A program made the position numbers and the translations under genes. Below, piece after piece: positions 4,979 through 5,393 of a stretch of DNA of 5,393 nucleotides. The stretch lies in NCBI GenBank assembly GCA_023544495.1, contig JAMJFV010000051.1, positions 1 to 5,393 of the forward strand, given 5' to 3'. The number at the start of each line of letters is the position of its first letter. Position 1 is the stretch's first letter. Under the pieces are notes generated by a model. It was not told the DNA's origin and searched no databases. It worked only from the letters and a program-made list of their open reading frames with translations. Source of the stretch: ANME-2 cluster archaeon (GTDB taxonomy: Archaea > Halobacteriota > Methanosarcinia > Methanosarcinales > Methanocomedenaceae).

Positions 4979-5393
4979 CTAGACGACCTTTGTGTTCAGA
5001 GTAGTCGTTTGGGTCTTACCACCGGCATAAGTCATTTCAAGATCGATGGTGTATTGGCCGGTAGGTCTTATGCCTTTTATTTTTTCAGGTATCCGGGTAT
5101 TGATGGGAATATGGACTGACTCTCCGGGCACGATAATTTCAGTATACTCAGTGTTATATTCCCTTGTGGCAACATCGCCCATGTAAGCATATTTGTTGTT
5201 GATTACCATAGTATGTATCAGGAAACCATCCACGTCCAACGTACCAACATTGGTGACTCTGACCATTGAAGAGATGGTATCACCTGTACGGTATGAAGGT
5301 TTTATATCGATTCTGGATATAATAAGTTCACTGGTGGCGGGGACATTGATAGTCCCATTGCCCACAATCTTACCGTGGTACTGTGCCGACCAG
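4979..5393 (-). CDS. C-terminal part of a probable surface/secreted protein with Ig-like (CARDB-like) domain (partial)
   Basis: The frame ends with TAG at 4981-4979 and is open to the right edge, so only the last 137 residues are seen and the true start lies outside. A GTG at 5365 is not needed as a start because the frame continues upstream (WSAQYHGKIVGNGT...). The visible part reads as alternating beta strands: ISRIDIKPSYRTGDTISSMVRVTNVGTLDVDGF, then VPGESVHIPINTRIP and PTGQYTIDLEMTYAGGKTQTTTLN. The arrangement of a 'Y-x-x-G-D' strand, a 'V-x-V-x-N-x-G' strand and a closing 'Y-T-I-x-L' strand is typical of CARDB or related Ig-like domains in archaeal extracellular proteins. There are no cysteines and no membrane helix in this part. 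It converges on ftsY with a 56-base gap. The domain class is an inference from pattern, and the whole protein's role cannot be told. Confidence 0.65.
   Translation of the reverse strand, partial: WSAQYHGKIVGNGTINVPATSELIISRIDIKPSYRTGDTISSMVRVTNVGTLDVDGFLIHTMVINNKYAYMGDVATREYNTEYTEIIVPGESVHIPINTRIPEKIKGIRPTGQYTIDLEMTYAGGKTQTTTLNTKVV

Overview
The window looks like a chromosomal segment of a euryarchaeon, most probably of the Methanosarcinales or a relative (methanogen or anaerobic methanotroph type). The evidence is an MptA-type GTP cyclohydrolase (tetrahydromethanopterin synthesis), the archaeal trio ribosomal protein LX - prefoldin alpha - FtsY, archaeal TATA boxes, and Shine-Dalgarno sites matching GGAGGTGA at a constant register. 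The genus is not resolved by what I can see.

Layout. Positions 1-459 (minus strand) hold the 5' part of an unrecognised gene. It has a charged, hydrophilic N-terminal part and an Ala/Thr/Pro repeat tail made of a 60-bp tandem repeat that runs off the left edge. A perfect 14-bp inverted repeat lies inside it at 351-380. Positions 460-678 are a divergent promoter region with one TATA box for each direction. mptA occupies 679-1632 (plus). Running convergently and overlapping its 3' end by 26 bp is a two-gene minus-strand unit: a membrane-anchored calcineurin-like metallophosphoesterase (3058-1988), followed directly by a small four-cysteine protein with a C-terminal membrane helix (1987-1607).

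Positions 3059-3212 are a second divergent promoter region. From it the plus-strand translation and secretion operon starts: rpl18a (LX, 3213-3389), pfdA (3395-3856, TTG start) and ftsY (3888-4922). The products act on nascent proteins: a component of the large ribosomal subunit, a chaperone for unfolded chains, and the receptor that brings ribosome-SRP complexes to the membrane. A convergent minus-strand gene (4979 to the right edge) shows only its C-terminal part, a beta-rich Ig-like domain probably belonging to a secreted or surface protein.

Most of the window is ordinary housekeeping sequence. I found no clear defence system, mobile element, RNA gene or CRISPR array. The items most worth a second look are the hairpin and near-identical tandem repeats in the left-edge gene, the small cysteine/membrane protein joined to the phosphoesterase, and the repeated sequence around the ftsY start.
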